Shown: positions 1 through 8,069 of the stretch, piece after piece
How the letters are laid out: every line of letters begins with the position of its first letter
How positions within the stretch are numbered: the stretch's first letter is position 1
Origin: Vibrio algivorus
GTDB lineage: Bacteria > Pseudomonadota > Gammaproteobacteria > Enterobacterales > Vibrionaceae
DNA: 64,000 nucleotides
NCBI RefSeq assembly: GCF_002218005.2
Contig: NZ_AP018679.1
Location: 806,001 to 870,000 of the forward strand
Direction of reading: 5' to 3'
Made by a program: the position numbers and the translations under genes
Notes under the pieces: generated by a model
The model's input: the letters and a program-made list of their open reading frames with translations, nothing else
Database searches by the model: none
Told to the model about the DNA's origin: nothing

Positions 1-437
1 ACATTCAAATTGGTGTTAACTGGGTTAATCCTTTCCATTTTGAATACTATATTAATGGTGAATTAGTCAGGGTTGTTTACAATAATGCCTTTGCAACTAA
101 GCAATATGGTGAATGGGTATACTCATACCCTAAAGTTGATAGTAATAATGAATTAATTATAGACGGTTATCAAAGTGTCGATGTCTATGCAACAAGTACC
201 AATGATTTTGACTTTGATACATTAAAGTCAGCAAGTGACCTATCACCTGCATCAGTCATTGATCCACTCAACTATCAAGATGGTAAAGGTTTCTATAAAC
301 CAGCCGATATTATAATCAATATGGAACTGCAATCTTGGTGGATTAATGATCCAACTGATGCAGAACTAGCTGATACTAGTGGTAAAAATAAAACATTAGT
401 CGACTGGGTTCGAGTATTTAAACCTATCGAAACATAG
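1..437 (+). CDS. GH16 beta-agarase/porphyranase-like, C-terminal part (gene starts left of window)
   Basis: The open frame begins at base 3 and runs 144 codons to TAG at 435-437; the 5' end lies outside the window. The visible part matches the end of marine GH16 agarases and porphyranases: a segment like PFHFEYYINGELVR (cradle beta-strand), then KPADIIINMELQSWW, a variable loop, and the family-typical last strand VDWVRVFKP. The catalytic ExDxxE motif is not in view, so activity and exact specificity (agarase versus porphyranase) cannot be judged. If it is an exported endo-enzyme it would supply oligosaccharides to the downstream GH50/GH117 enzymes. It is convergent with the broken aldolase gene and followed by a hairpin. 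Confidence 0.75.
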   Translation, partial: IQIGVNWVNPFHFEYYINGELVRVVYNNAFATKQYGEWVYSYPKVDSNNELIIDGYQSVDVYATSTNDFDFDTLKSASDLSPASVIDPLNYQDGKGFYKPADIIINMELQSWWINDPTDAELADTSGKNKTLVDWVRVFKPIET

Positions 438-448
438 TTTATAGCATT

Positions 449-469
449 GCCCTCAATGTACTTGAGGGC
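449..469. terminator. Hairpin between convergent GH16 and aldolase remnant
   Basis: GCCCTCAA and TTGAGGGC form a perfect 8-bp stem with a 5-base loop, twelve bases after the GH16 stop. There is no long T-run, so it may work as a weak bidirectional terminator. Confidence 0.55.
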
Positions 470-508
470 TGCTTATTATAAAGAGTAAATTTATAAAAGT
501 TCTTCTTT

Positions 509-1011
509 TTATTTTAGTGATAGAGACAATTTGTAGTTATCAATAAAAGATCTTGCGTTTCTACAAATCTCTTCATCAGTAAGTTCCGGCTTGTATAAAG
601 AATCACCTGACGCACCAAGTCCAAGATATGGTTTCATACTTTCTACCGTTGGATTAATCCCACCAACAGGAAAACAAGCTGTTTCATTTGGAATCACTGA
701 TTTCAATGCCTTAAAACCATTTAACCCTATAATAGATATGGGTAAAAACTTTAATCCTGTAGCTCCAGCCGCCAAAGCTGAAAACGCTTCTGTGGGTGTC
801 ACAACACTGGGAAGAGTTACACACCCCGCTTCTACGCAAATCTTAATAACTTCTTCATTGACATTAGGAGTCACAACCAAACTTGCACCAACTTGAATGA
901 CATCCTTCGCTAAGGACGCCGTAGTCACAGTACCAGCTCCAACTAAATAATCTTCACCGAATTCATTAACTAAAAGTTTTATACTTTCTAATGCATCAGG
1001 GCTATTTAATG
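509..1011 (-). pseudogene. dgoA: 2-dehydro-3-deoxy-6-phosphogalactonate aldolase (DgoA-like), N-terminus removed by IS
   Basis: The intact frame extends upstream of the first ATG (928) as LNSPDALESIKLL...GAGTV right up to the IS end at 1012. Alignment by eye with E. coli DgoA (about 205 residues) shows that the first ~38 residues, including the EIP segment with a catalytic glutamate, are gone. The Schiff-base lysine region (LKFLP) and the GGI phosphate loop remain. DgoA splits 2-keto-3-deoxy-6-phosphogalactonate into pyruvate and glyceraldehyde-3-phosphate, the last step proposed for AHG breakdown and the last step of galactonate use. The missing N-terminus is not beyond the IS fragment or beside the other IS copy. 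A restart at 928 would give a 139-residue fragment unlikely to be active. Confidence 0.8.
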
Positions 1012-1310
1012 TGTAAACATCCCTTTTTTAGTGACACTCAAAATTAGAGTTTTCTCGTTGCTGTGATTTGACCAAGTATTCCCACGAGGTTAAATCATCC
1101 AATGGGTCATGTGGCCGTTCATGGTTATATTCGTTTAACCAATTTTCTGTTAATTCACGAACTTCATTTAATGTTTTAAAGACATACATATTCAAAATGG
1201 CATCACGGTATGTTCTGTTAAAGCGTTCTATATATGAGTTCTGTGTTGGTTTCCCTGGTTTAATAAACTCGAGCTCAACACCGTTGAGCTCAGCCCAATC
1301 AGCTAATTGG
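1012..1310 (-). mobile_element. Truncated IS3-family element (3' part of orfB plus terminal repeat)
   Basis: This 299-bp block starts with the terminal sequence TGTAAACATCCC and is nearly identical to the left end of the full element at 24211-25414, with roughly seven base differences seen by eye. The match stops abruptly at 1310/1311. It carries the C-terminal end of the transposase on the minus strand. The start of the element lies exactly where the DgoA-like frame breaks. Where the longer copy has an in-frame TAG, this copy has CAG, so this fragment preserves the ancestral codon. Confidence 0.85.
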
Positions 1311-1372
1311 GAATACCCTCATTTGATTCGCATGGACGGTAGTGTTCAAAATTGGTAAATCTATTATTCACC

Positions 1373-1408
1373 AGCTCTGGAGAGCTATACTTCCAGAGCT
1401 CTTTTTCT
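1373..1408 (+). terminator. Rho-independent terminator, orphaned
   Basis: AGCTCTGGA pairs with TCCAGAGCT around a 10-base loop and is followed by CTTTTTCT on the plus strand. No plus-strand gene lies directly upstream, which suggests that the gene it served was deleted when the IS fragment was formed. Confidence 0.7.
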
Positions 1409-1670
1409 CCCTATAAATTCATATATAAATATAAAACTCACAACAATTCGGAATTAAACTACAAAAACCCTACACTCACCCAACAGATCACACATAATTG
1501 GATTACCAAAATACATAAAAATATCACTAATGATCAACTCTTTATAAAGAATAAATTGAAACTAAGAAAGTGAAAAAATCCTACCGCCTCTCATTACGTG
1601 CAAAAACAGAATGTGATCCAGCAAACAAAAAGCAACACTCCATACCAAAATAATAAATTGGTATTATAAG

Positions 1671-1686
1671 TGTGATTGTAATCACG
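1671..1686. promoter_or_regulatory. CRP-like site upstream of kduI
   Basis: TGTGATTGTAATCACG fits the CRP consensus TGTGA-N6-TCACA with one mismatch. It lies about 100 bases before the kduI start, a sensible place for carbon catabolite activation of kduI and the TRAP genes. A half-site AATTGG immediately upstream (1656-1661) may also serve the UxuR-like regulator. Confidence 0.6.
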
Positions 1687-1783
1687 ACACGTATGAGTGT
1701 TTGTTTGCTAACTTCTAGAACCATTCATTTATTAAATAATTTAACTGGCCATACATAGATTTAGTGATACATAAAGGGGCAAT

Positions 1784-2623
1784 ATGAAAGTCAATTATAA
1801 TAACAACCCTAGAGACTCTAGGACATATGATACCGAGCGATTACGAGATGAGTACCTAACGGAAACGATGTTCAAAGAGGATGATATTGTTTCTGTATAT
1901 AGTCATATTGACCGAATTGTTATTTTAGGTGTATTACCAAAAAATGAAGATTTAGAACTTGACAGGTTTATAAATAGTAAAGATTTTGGCGTGGATTTCT
2001 TTCTACAGCGTCGTGAGTTCGGACTAATAAACTTAGGTGGAAAAGCGCAAATAAAAACTAAAAGCGAATCTTATGATTTAGATTACTTAGATGGACTATA
2101 TTTAGGAATGTCTACTGAAAATGTGGAGTTTTGTTCATTAGATATTAACAATCCGGCACTACTCTATTGCATTAGCGCACCAGCCCATCATAAATATCCT
2201 TCTCGCATCATTAAACAATCGGAAGCTAATTATATTGTTCTTGGCGTTCAAGTGCATTCAAATGAACGTATTATCCGTCAATACCTTCATCCAGAGGTAT
2301 TACCAACATGTCAATTATCAATGGGTGTCACTTGCTTAAAAGAAGGCAGTGTATGGAATACGATGCCTCCACATACTCATGAGCGTCGCATGGAAGCTTA
2401 CTTCTATTTTGACGTAAAACCTCAACAAGTTGTATTTCATATGATGGGAGAACCAGAAGAAACACGTCACGTTGTCATGAGAAATCATCAAATGATTTTA
2501 TCACCAAGTTGGTCTATTCACTCAGGCTGTGGTACTCAAAATTATAGTTTTATTTGGGGTATGTTGGGTGAAAATCAAACTTTCGATGATATGGATTTTG
2601 TTGATATGAATACCATTAAATAA
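1784..2623 (+). CDS. kduI: 5-keto-4-deoxyuronate isomerase KduI
   Basis: KduI converts 5-keto-4-deoxyuronate (DKI, the open form of unsaturated uronic acids released by lyases) to 2,5-diketo-3-deoxygluconate in the cytoplasm. The 279-residue length matches the family. The cupin metal site is visible: H197, H199 and E204 in the PPHTHERRME segment and H246 in WSIHSGCG. The start has a clear ribosome-binding site (AAAGGGGC). A TRAP transporter follows 31 bases later, so the four genes probably form an uronate operon. KduI is not needed for neutral agarose; its presence suggests that the locus also handles an uronate-containing polymer. KduD and KDG kinase are not in the window. Confidence 0.93.
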   Translation: MKVNYNNNPRDSRTYDTERLRDEYLTETMFKEDDIVSVYSHIDRIVILGVLPKNEDLELDRFINSKDFGVDFFLQRREFGLINLGGKAQIKTKSESYDLDYLDGLYLGMSTENVEFCSLDINNPALLYCISAPAHHKYPSRIIKQSEANYIVLGVQVHSNERIIRQYLHPEVLPTCQLSMGVTCLKEGSVWNTMPPHTHERRMEAYFYFDVKPQQVVFHMMGEPEETRHVVMRNHQMILSPSWSIHSGCGTQNYSFIWGMLGENQTFDDMDFVDMNTIK

Positions 2624-2654
2624 ATCAAATTTCATACCATAACGGAGTATATCA

Positions 2655-3635
2655 ATGAAACATTTAAAATTATTACCTCTTACTATCGCTTTAACCGGAG
2701 CGCTTGGCTTTCTATCATCAGCCCAAGCAGCAACTGAAATTAAAGCCGCATTTAACCAGTCTGATAAACATCCTCAATATCGCGCGCTTGCAGAATTTGG
2801 TAAGAAATTTGAATCTGAAACTGATGGCCGCTATAAAGTGTCTATTTTTCCTAATGAACTTTTAGGTGATCAACGTGCATCTTTAGAATTAGTTCAAAAT
2901 GGTGCGATCCAAATGGCAATTGTCGCTAATCCATTGGTTGAAAACTACAACAAAAATTTCAGCGTCATTGGTTTACCTTATGTATACACCGGCTATAACC
3001 ATCAAGAAAAAGTATTCACATCGGGCGTTTTAGACGATCTATTCCAAGAAACAACCAAAATGGGTTTCGAAATTGTCGCAGCCTACACTGGTGGCGCACG
3101 CTCAGTCTATTCAAAAGCCGGTCCCGTAAATACAATTGCTGACATGAAAGGTAAAAAGATTCGGGTCATGCAGTCAGACACTATGATCAAAACTTTAGAG
3201 TGTATGGGTGGCCAAGGCGTTCCGATGGGTCAAGGTGAAGTTTACTCAGCTATTCAACAAGGTGTTCTTGATGGCGCTGAAAATAGTGAAATTACTTATT
3301 ACGATTTAAAACAATATGAAGTGGCAGGTTATTACTCTGCAACACAGCATTTAATGGTTCCTGATTTGGTAGTAGCAAGCACGACATTTTTAGACAGTAT
3401 GCCAAAAGAAGATCGCGACCTATTTAAAAAGCTAGCAAAAGATAGCGTGAAGTCAGAATTTAAATTATGGAAAGATCAGATCAAGGTGTCGATAGAAGCA
3501 GCCAAAGCAAAAGGCGCTAAATTTAATACCGTGGATATCCAACCGTTTGTAGACAGTTGTAAACCATTACAAAATGAGCTGATCAAAACACCTCAACAAA
3601 AACAAATATTCGAAAAAATCACATCTTTACAATAA
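2655..3635 (+). CDS. TRAP transporter substrate-binding protein (DctP family)
   Basis: Periplasmic solute-binding subunit of a TRAP transporter, 326 residues. A signal peptide with cleavage after AQA (about residue 25) is clear. The DctP fold is recognisable from the KHPQYRALAEFGKKFE start, the GARSVYSKAGPV segment with the conserved arginine that usually clamps a carboxylate, and MKGKKIRVMQSD. It sits in an operon with kduI upstream and dctQM downstream, so the likely cargo is an uronate or keto-deoxy sugar acid. This is inference from context. The ribosome-binding site is CGGAGT. Confidence 0.9.
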   Translation: MKHLKLLPLTIALTGALGFLSSAQAATEIKAAFNQSDKHPQYRALAEFGKKFESETDGRYKVSIFPNELLGDQRASLELVQNGAIQMAIVANPLVENYNKNFSVIGLPYVYTGYNHQEKVFTSGVLDDLFQETTKMGFEIVAAYTGGARSVYSKAGPVNTIADMKGKKIRVMQSDTMIKTLECMGGQGVPMGQGEVYSAIQQGVLDGAENSEITYYDLKQYEVAGYYSATQHLMVPDLVVASTTFLDSMPKEDRDLFKKLAKDSVKSEFKLWKDQIKVSIEAAKAKGAKFNTVDIQPFVDSCKPLQNELIKTPQQKQIFEKITSLQ

Positions 3636-3645
3636 GTCCATCATT

Positions 3646-3673
3646 AGGGTCAGGACATAACTGACCCTCTTTT
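3646..3673 (+). terminator. Hairpin between dctP and dctQ (attenuator)
   Basis: AGGGTCAG and CTGACCCT form a perfect 8-bp stem followed by CTTTTTCT, ten bases after the binding-protein stop. In transporter operons such hairpins commonly trim read-through so the binding protein is made in excess over the membrane subunits. Confidence 0.65.
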
Positions 3674-3687
3674 TCTGGGACAACAAC

Positions 3688-4209
3688 ATGAACAAAAATT
3701 TCAACACTTTGATTCAGCGATTAGATAGGCTCAAAAACACCATTGATCAGTGCGTCTCATGGTTCCTGATCTCTATAGTGGGTAGCATGACGATACTTGT
3801 AACCTATCAAGTCATTGTTCGATACATTTTCAATAGTCCAAGTGCATTTAGTGAAGTACTGTCTCGCTATCTTTTTATTTGGCTTATTTTATTTGGAGCT
3901 GCTTATGTTTTTGGTCTAAGAGAGCATATGGCAATCACTTTCATCAAAGAAAAATTTAATAAAAAAACTCGAATAATTATTGAAATGGTCATCGAACTCG
4001 TCACTGTTATTTTTGCTTATACCGTAATGATATCCGGCGGCTATAGCAGCGCAGCTCGCCAAATGTGGCAAATTGACTCAGCTCTACAGATCCCAATGGG
4101 GACTATTTATTCTGCAATCCCCATATCCGGTGGTTTGATCTTTTTTTATTTTATATTCAATGAAATGAAATTACTGAATACTCTGCTTAATGATAAGGAA
4201 GTAGTATAA
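3688..4209 (+). CDS. TRAP transporter small membrane subunit (DctQ family)
   Basis: A 173-residue protein with four predicted membrane segments (about 22-44, 58-78, 97-118, 136-158) and the family-typical region VIVRYIFNSPSAFSEVLSRYLFIW. DctQ is the small inner-membrane partner of DctM in Na+-driven TRAP uptake. The stop codon overlaps the start of the large subunit, which indicates translational coupling. Confidence 0.9.
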   Translation: MNKNFNTLIQRLDRLKNTIDQCVSWFLISIVGSMTILVTYQVIVRYIFNSPSAFSEVLSRYLFIWLILFGAAYVFGLREHMAITFIKEKFNKKTRIIIEMVIELVTVIFAYTVMISGGYSSAARQMWQIDSALQIPMGTIYSAIPISGGLIFFYFIFNEMKLLNTLLNDKEVV

Positions 4210-5516
4210 TGGATTTAACATTGATGGCCTCACTGGTCATGTTCATCGGAGTATTTTTGTTACTGGTCTTAGGCGCGCCCATTGCCATTGCCGTCGGAAT
4301 ATCCTCATTTGCAGCTATGACTTGTATTTTGCCTTACCAGGGAGCATTGACAACTTCCGCACAACGTATGTTTGTTGGATTAGACTCATTTGCCTTATTA
4401 GCAATTCCATTTTTTATATTAGCGGGCAATATTATGAATAATGGCGGGATCGCTATACGTCTCATTAATTTTTCTAAAATAATTAGTAATTTTTTTCCGG
4501 CTCCCCTAGCTCAAACCAATGTAGTATCAAACATGTTATTTGGCTCCATCAGTGGTTCCGGAGTAGCTTCTTGTGCTGCTGTTGGCGGTGTTATGGCACC
4601 CATTCAAAAAAAAGAAGGTTACGATCCAAAATTTACTACCGCAGTAAATATTGCCTCTGCCCCAACAGGGATGTTAATCCCTCCATCTAACGCTTTAATT
4701 GTTTATGCAACGGTAGCTGGTTCTGTATCCGTTTCTGCGTTATTTATCGGTGGTTATGTTCCTGGAATTTTATGGGGGCTAGGAATTATGGTTGTCGCCG
4801 CTATTATGGGTAAACGTCTTGGCTATGTGGGTAAAAGCTCGCTATCACTCAAAGAGTGTGTCGAAATTACAATAGCAGCATTACCTAGTTTATCTCTAAT
4901 TGTAGTTGTCATTGGTGGCATTCTTGGTGGAATATTTACTGCAACCGAAGCTTCAGCAATTGCAGTAATGTACTCAATGATGCTCGGCTTTGGTTATCGA
5001 CAACTAAAATTAAGCGATTTGCCTATTATTTTTTTAAATACAGCCAAAATGACTGCTATTGTCATCTTTATGATTGGCACCTCTTCAATCATGTCTTGGG
5101 TGATGGCCTTCACCCAAATACCAAGCATGATCGCTGATGGCTTATTACTACTCACTGATAACCCTATTTTGATATTACTCATTATCAATGTTGTTTTATT
5201 GTTTATCGGTACATTTATGGATCCCACACCTGCGGTATTAATTTTCACCCCTATATTTTTACCTATTTGTATGGATTTAGGAATGGATCCAATTCAGTTT
5301 GGTATTTTAATGATCTTCAACTTATCGTTGGGCACCATTACTCCACCTGTCGGTCCAATACTTTTTACTGGCTGTAAAGTTAGTGGCATTGGGATTGATT
5401 CCATTATTAAACCGCTAATCCCATTCTTCATCGTTATTTTTATGATTTTAATGCTAGTGACGTACGTCCCCGCTATTTCGATGGCTCTTCCTACCGCATT
5501 TGGGCTAGTTATGTGA
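4209..5516 (+). CDS. TRAP transporter large membrane subunit (DctM family)
   Basis: A 435-residue, highly hydrophobic protein with a dozen or so membrane segments. Conserved DctM motifs are seen: APIAIAVG near the N-terminus, LLAIPFFILAGNIM, the GSISGSGVASCAAVGG loop, MLIPPSN, and LGTITPPVGPILF near the C-terminus. It forms the transport channel for the operon's sugar-acid substrate. The start overlaps dctQ. No gene follows for more than 600 bases, where IS remnants begin, so downstream members of the operon (for example kdgK or kduD) may have been lost. Confidence 0.92.
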   Translation: MDLTLMASLVMFIGVFLLLVLGAPIAIAVGISSFAAMTCILPYQGALTTSAQRMFVGLDSFALLAIPFFILAGNIMNNGGIAIRLINFSKIISNFFPAPLAQTNVVSNMLFGSISGSGVASCAAVGGVMAPIQKKEGYDPKFTTAVNIASAPTGMLIPPSNALIVYATVAGSVSVSALFIGGYVPGILWGLGIMVVAAIMGKRLGYVGKSSLSLKECVEITIAALPSLSLIVVVIGGILGGIFTATEASAIAVMYSMMLGFGYRQLKLSDLPIIFLNTAKMTAIVIFMIGTSSIMSWVMAFTQIPSMIADGLLLLTDNPILILLIINVVLLFIGTFMDPTPAVLIFTPIFLPICMDLGMDPIQFGILMIFNLSLGTITPPVGPILFTGCKVSGIGIDSIIKPLIPFFIVIFMILMLVTYVPAISMALPTAFGLVM

Positions 5517-5820
5517 AATTGTTGCCTGAAAAGTAAGAATGTCGCTGTTATTATCTAAAGTTAGGATTATAAATTTAATAATTAATCTCAGCACAAATAA
5601 ACAATAAACTAAATGCCCAGGCCGCAATTTGATCGTTTATCTAGAACTATCAATTGCAAAAACTTGGGCATGATTAATTTAAAAGCTATCAAGAACGGCA
5701 ATCTCTGCTAGAGCAATATGAATCGGCGCATTTATCACAGAAGTTATCCTGCTAACGCTACGGCCCCTGAAAGCCAAGATATCACTGATATGCAGCGATG
5801 GTTAGTAAGCGCATCATTGT
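5517..5820. other. Intergenic stretch with a two-arm palindrome
   Basis: No gene is visible. Positions 5613-5671 form a compound inverted repeat: ATGCCCAG with CTTGGGCAT (outer arms) and GCAATTTGAT with ATCAATTGC (inner arms). The segment 5672-5820 has short broken reading frames that look like mobile-element debris, but I cannot name the element. Confidence 0.4.
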
Positions 5821-6551
5821 AATGATCCAGTTTTTGTGGAGACTTTCTAAGCCACTTTTTGCATTTTTTGGTATTTTTCATGCGGTGTTAAGTAGTTCAT
5901 GCCGCTATGTATTCGTTTATAGCTGTAAAAGCGTATGTAACTCTCAACTTCAGTGACAATTGACTGGTGATTAATAAAGCTTAATCCATTCAAATGTTCT
6001 GATTTTAAAGAACGGAAAAACGTTTCATTACTGCATTATCCCAACAACACCCGCGTCTGCTCATGCTTTGTGTGATATTCAACGCCTGTAGCCGCTGCCG
6101 ATAAACTCGCCAACTAAAATGAACCCTTGATCCGAATGCACAAGTAAATGACTTGTGTTGGTCTGCCGTTTTTGGATTGCGGAATTCAAAGCCGCTAAGG
6201 TTAAGTTAGTATCAGGTGAGCGTGATAATGAATACCCAACCACCTCTTTTGTCGCGAGATCTAATACGCAAGCCAGATAATCTAGCGAGTTGTTTTTCCA
6301 AATCTTGTATACGTTGCTGCTCTGGCGTTAATGCCGTTTTATTTGTAGGTGTTATGCTTAACATTTCTTCTTTACATTGTCGCTTCCATCGAACAACTGC
6401 CGATGAGTAAGCACCATTGATTTCTTGAATTTGTTGGCTGGAGTAACCATCTTCAACCATCACCTTGGCATACTCAAGCTTTTGCTGAGTTGTGATTTGC
6501 ACTCGTTGTTTTGATGACATATTTGTTCCCCTATAAGGGGGAATCATTATA
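5821..6551 (-). mobile_element. Remnant of an IS3-family element with internal deletion
   Basis: The ends share AATGATYC in inverted orientation (AATGATCC at 5821, AATGATTC at the right). On the minus strand an OrfA-type start is followed after about 80 codons by a sudden join to an internal OrfB segment in another frame (RSRDKRGG... corresponds to the reverse-transcriptase-like DLATKEVVGY region). The remaining OrfB text carries stops and frameshifts but still reads ...RIHSGMNYLTPHEKYQ near the left end. About 500 bp of the usual 1.2 kb is missing, so it is not mobile by itself. Confidence 0.75.
6212..6520 (-). pseudogene. IS3-family OrfA fused out of frame to OrfB fragment
   Basis: The true start is the ATG at 6520, preceded by AGGGGAACAAAT, giving MSSKQRVQITTQQKLEYAKV, a helix-turn-helix OrfA with a downstream leucine-zipper-like stretch (EQQRIQDLEKQLA). 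After about residue 79 the sequence changes to unrelated residues because of the internal deletion. The longer frame starting at 6547 lacks its own ribosome-binding site. Confidence 0.7.
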
Positions 6552-6617
6552 AGGCCTAAATACTCTCCAAGTGAACCGTATCACTACAGAAAAAGGAACC
6601 GCAGTGTCAACAATAGT

Positions 6618-6779
6618 GACTCCTTTCAAGAGTCCCTAAAAGAAAATGGTGTTAAAGATTGTATGAGCAGTGTAGATAATGTTATCACAAAACGATTTTT
6701 TAGAAGTTTAAAATCTGAGCGAGTCAATTATCGGCATTATAACACTCAACATCAAGCCATACGCAGCATCAAGTCATAA
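6618..6779 (+). pseudogene. Transposase OrfB 3' fragment from another IS3-family element
   Basis: In the plus strand one frame reads DSFQESLKENGVK...FFRSLKSERVNYRHYNTQHQA and ends at TAA (6777-6779). This is the end of an IS3-type integrase domain: the FFRSLKSE motif contains the last acidic residue of the DDE triad. No upstream part is present. It is in the opposite orientation to the neighbouring remnant, so at least two different elements landed here. Confidence 0.7.
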
Positions 6780-7065
6780 GTGACATTATTGATAGATTTA
6801 CGGCAATAGTTCTATCAATAAACACAAATAATTTATAGTAGTATTAATTCACACTAGAGATGATCATGCTTACAAGAAAATAGGGAAATTCAACCAATAC
6901 CAATAAGTGTCAACTTGATAGGTAAATTTACCAGACCAAATGGCGCGATTTTATTGTGAGTAAAATATTAACTGTGGACAATTCCAATTGACCACAGTTA
7001 GTATTTATAAATTGCTTTAATATCATATACTAATACAAAAAATAACTTTCTATTTATATTAGTAA
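6780..7065. other. Non-coding stretch after the IS remnants
   Basis: I see no gene here. It contains the terminator of the second TRAP operon at 6969-7000 and AT-rich sequence. Confidence 0.5.
6969..7000 (-). terminator. Hairpin after the second TRAP operon
   Basis: TAACTGTGG and CCACAGTTA flank an inner CAATT/AATTG pair, giving a long stem about 65 bases beyond the dctP stop on the minus strand. The T-run is weak. Confidence 0.55.
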
Positions 7066-8055
7066 TTACATTTCTCGTATTTCATCAACATAATCTTTAG
7101 CCCAAGAATATTTCTTATACATATTTTCGTATAAAGGTTCCATTGCTTTCTGATTCCACGCAGTGAATTCTTTAGATGGAGTTAACACTTCAACACCATG
7201 GTCAATAAAATATTGTTTTGTTTTTTCATTATCCTGCACCACTAAATCCCATGATTCTTGGCTATAATGCGCCGCTGCATCAAGAACAATTTTCTTTTGC
7301 TCCTCATTAAGGTTGTCAAAGAATTTTTTATTCATCCCTAAGTTTAAGGCTGTAAACATGTGATTAGATTCAATAATATACTTTTGAACCTCATAAAAAC
7401 CTTGCGCCTTAATTAAACTCATTGGATTTTCCTGAGCGTCAACAACACCTTGTTCAAGAGCTGTAAAAACTTCTGTGAACGCCATTGTTTGAGCATTAAC
7501 ACCTAATAATTTAGACATTTCGACAAATGTAGATACATTCGGAATTCGCATACGAACTCCTTTATAATCTTCTGGTTTCTCAATTTTTTTATTTGAAGAA
7601 ATAACTCGGAATCCAGATGCTGAGTAAGCCAAATGCTTCACCCCATAATCACTAAATACATCTGCTATTTCCATACCCACATTGGAGTCTAAAACCTTTC
7701 GAGCATGATCATAATCACGAATTAAAAAAGGTGTTTCAGTGAAACCAAGTCTAGGATCCAAATTCTGCATCAAAGAACCAAATAAAATAACTTCGATGGT
7801 TCCATTTCTTACGCCATTAATCATTTGTTCTTCGGAGCCTAACTGAGCATTAGGAAATATTTTAACGTCAATTTTCCCTTGTGATTTTTCTTCAATTTCT
7901 TTTTCAAAATGCTGTAATGCTATGTGTTGTGGATGTTGTTCATTAAAGTAATGCGCCACTTTAATAGTTGTTGTGTCATCCCCCCAGAATGCTTGTGCAG
8001 ATATAGAGGATAAAGCAACACTTGAAGCTATAAATGTTTTTTTTAAAAGTTTCAT
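7066..8055 (-). CDS. TRAP transporter substrate-binding protein (DctP family), second system
   Basis: A 329-residue periplasmic binding protein with a signal peptide cleaved after AQA (about residue 22). DctP hallmarks are HPQHIALQHFEKEIEEKSQGKI, the RVISSNKKIEKPEDYKGVRMRIPN segment with the conserved arginine, and EVFTALEQGVVDAQENP. It is the last gene of a dctQ-dctM-dctP operon on the minus strand. It differs clearly from the first TRAP binding protein, so a different sugar acid is likely. Its operon has a perfect AATTGG-N4-CCAATT operator upstream, tying it to the UxuR-like regulator. The start has the ribosome-binding site AAGGAAATC. Confidence 0.9.
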   Translation of the reverse strand: MKLLKKTFIASSVALSSISAQAFWGDDTTTIKVAHYFNEQHPQHIALQHFEKEIEEKSQGKIDVKIFPNAQLGSEEQMINGVRNGTIEVILFGSLMQNLDPRLGFTETPFLIRDYDHARKVLDSNVGMEIADVFSDYGVKHLAYSASGFRVISSNKKIEKPEDYKGVRMRIPNVSTFVEMSKLLGVNAQTMAFTEVFTALEQGVVDAQENPMSLIKAQGFYEVQKYIIESNHMFTALNLGMNKKFFDNLNEEQKKIVLDAAAHYSQESWDLVVQDNEKTKQYFIDHGVEVLTPSKEFTAWNQKAMEPLYENMYKKYSWAKDYVDEIREM

Positions 8056-8069
8056 ATTGATTTCCTTGT

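Larger units (their letters stand above)
1311..1783. other. Intergenic stretch with terminator, inverted repeat and CRP-type site
   Basis: No convincing gene is visible. The stretch holds a strong hairpin with T-run (1373-1408), an ATACCAA/TTGGTAT inverted repeat near 1642-1663 and a CRP-like palindrome (1671-1686) ahead of kduI. The 73-codon frame at 1352-1573 spans the terminator and has low-complexity composition, so it was not called. Confidence 0.6.

Noticed and set aside
1012..1025. TGTAAACATCCC as another GalR-like operator
   Set aside because: It is the terminal repeat of the IS and recurs at both ends of the full-length copy.
1068..1358. 96-codon plus-strand frame, and its near copy at 24267-24557
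   Set aside because: They are antisense to the IS3-family transposase end; their similarity comes from the two IS copies, not from a shared gene.
1352..1573. 73-codon plus-strand gene
   Set aside because: It runs through a strong terminator and has a low-complexity Lys/Asn/Thr composition without a ribosome-binding site.
5613..5671. Integron attC site
   Set aside because: No GTTRRRY core or matching RYYYAAC end, no integron integrase and no cassette array.
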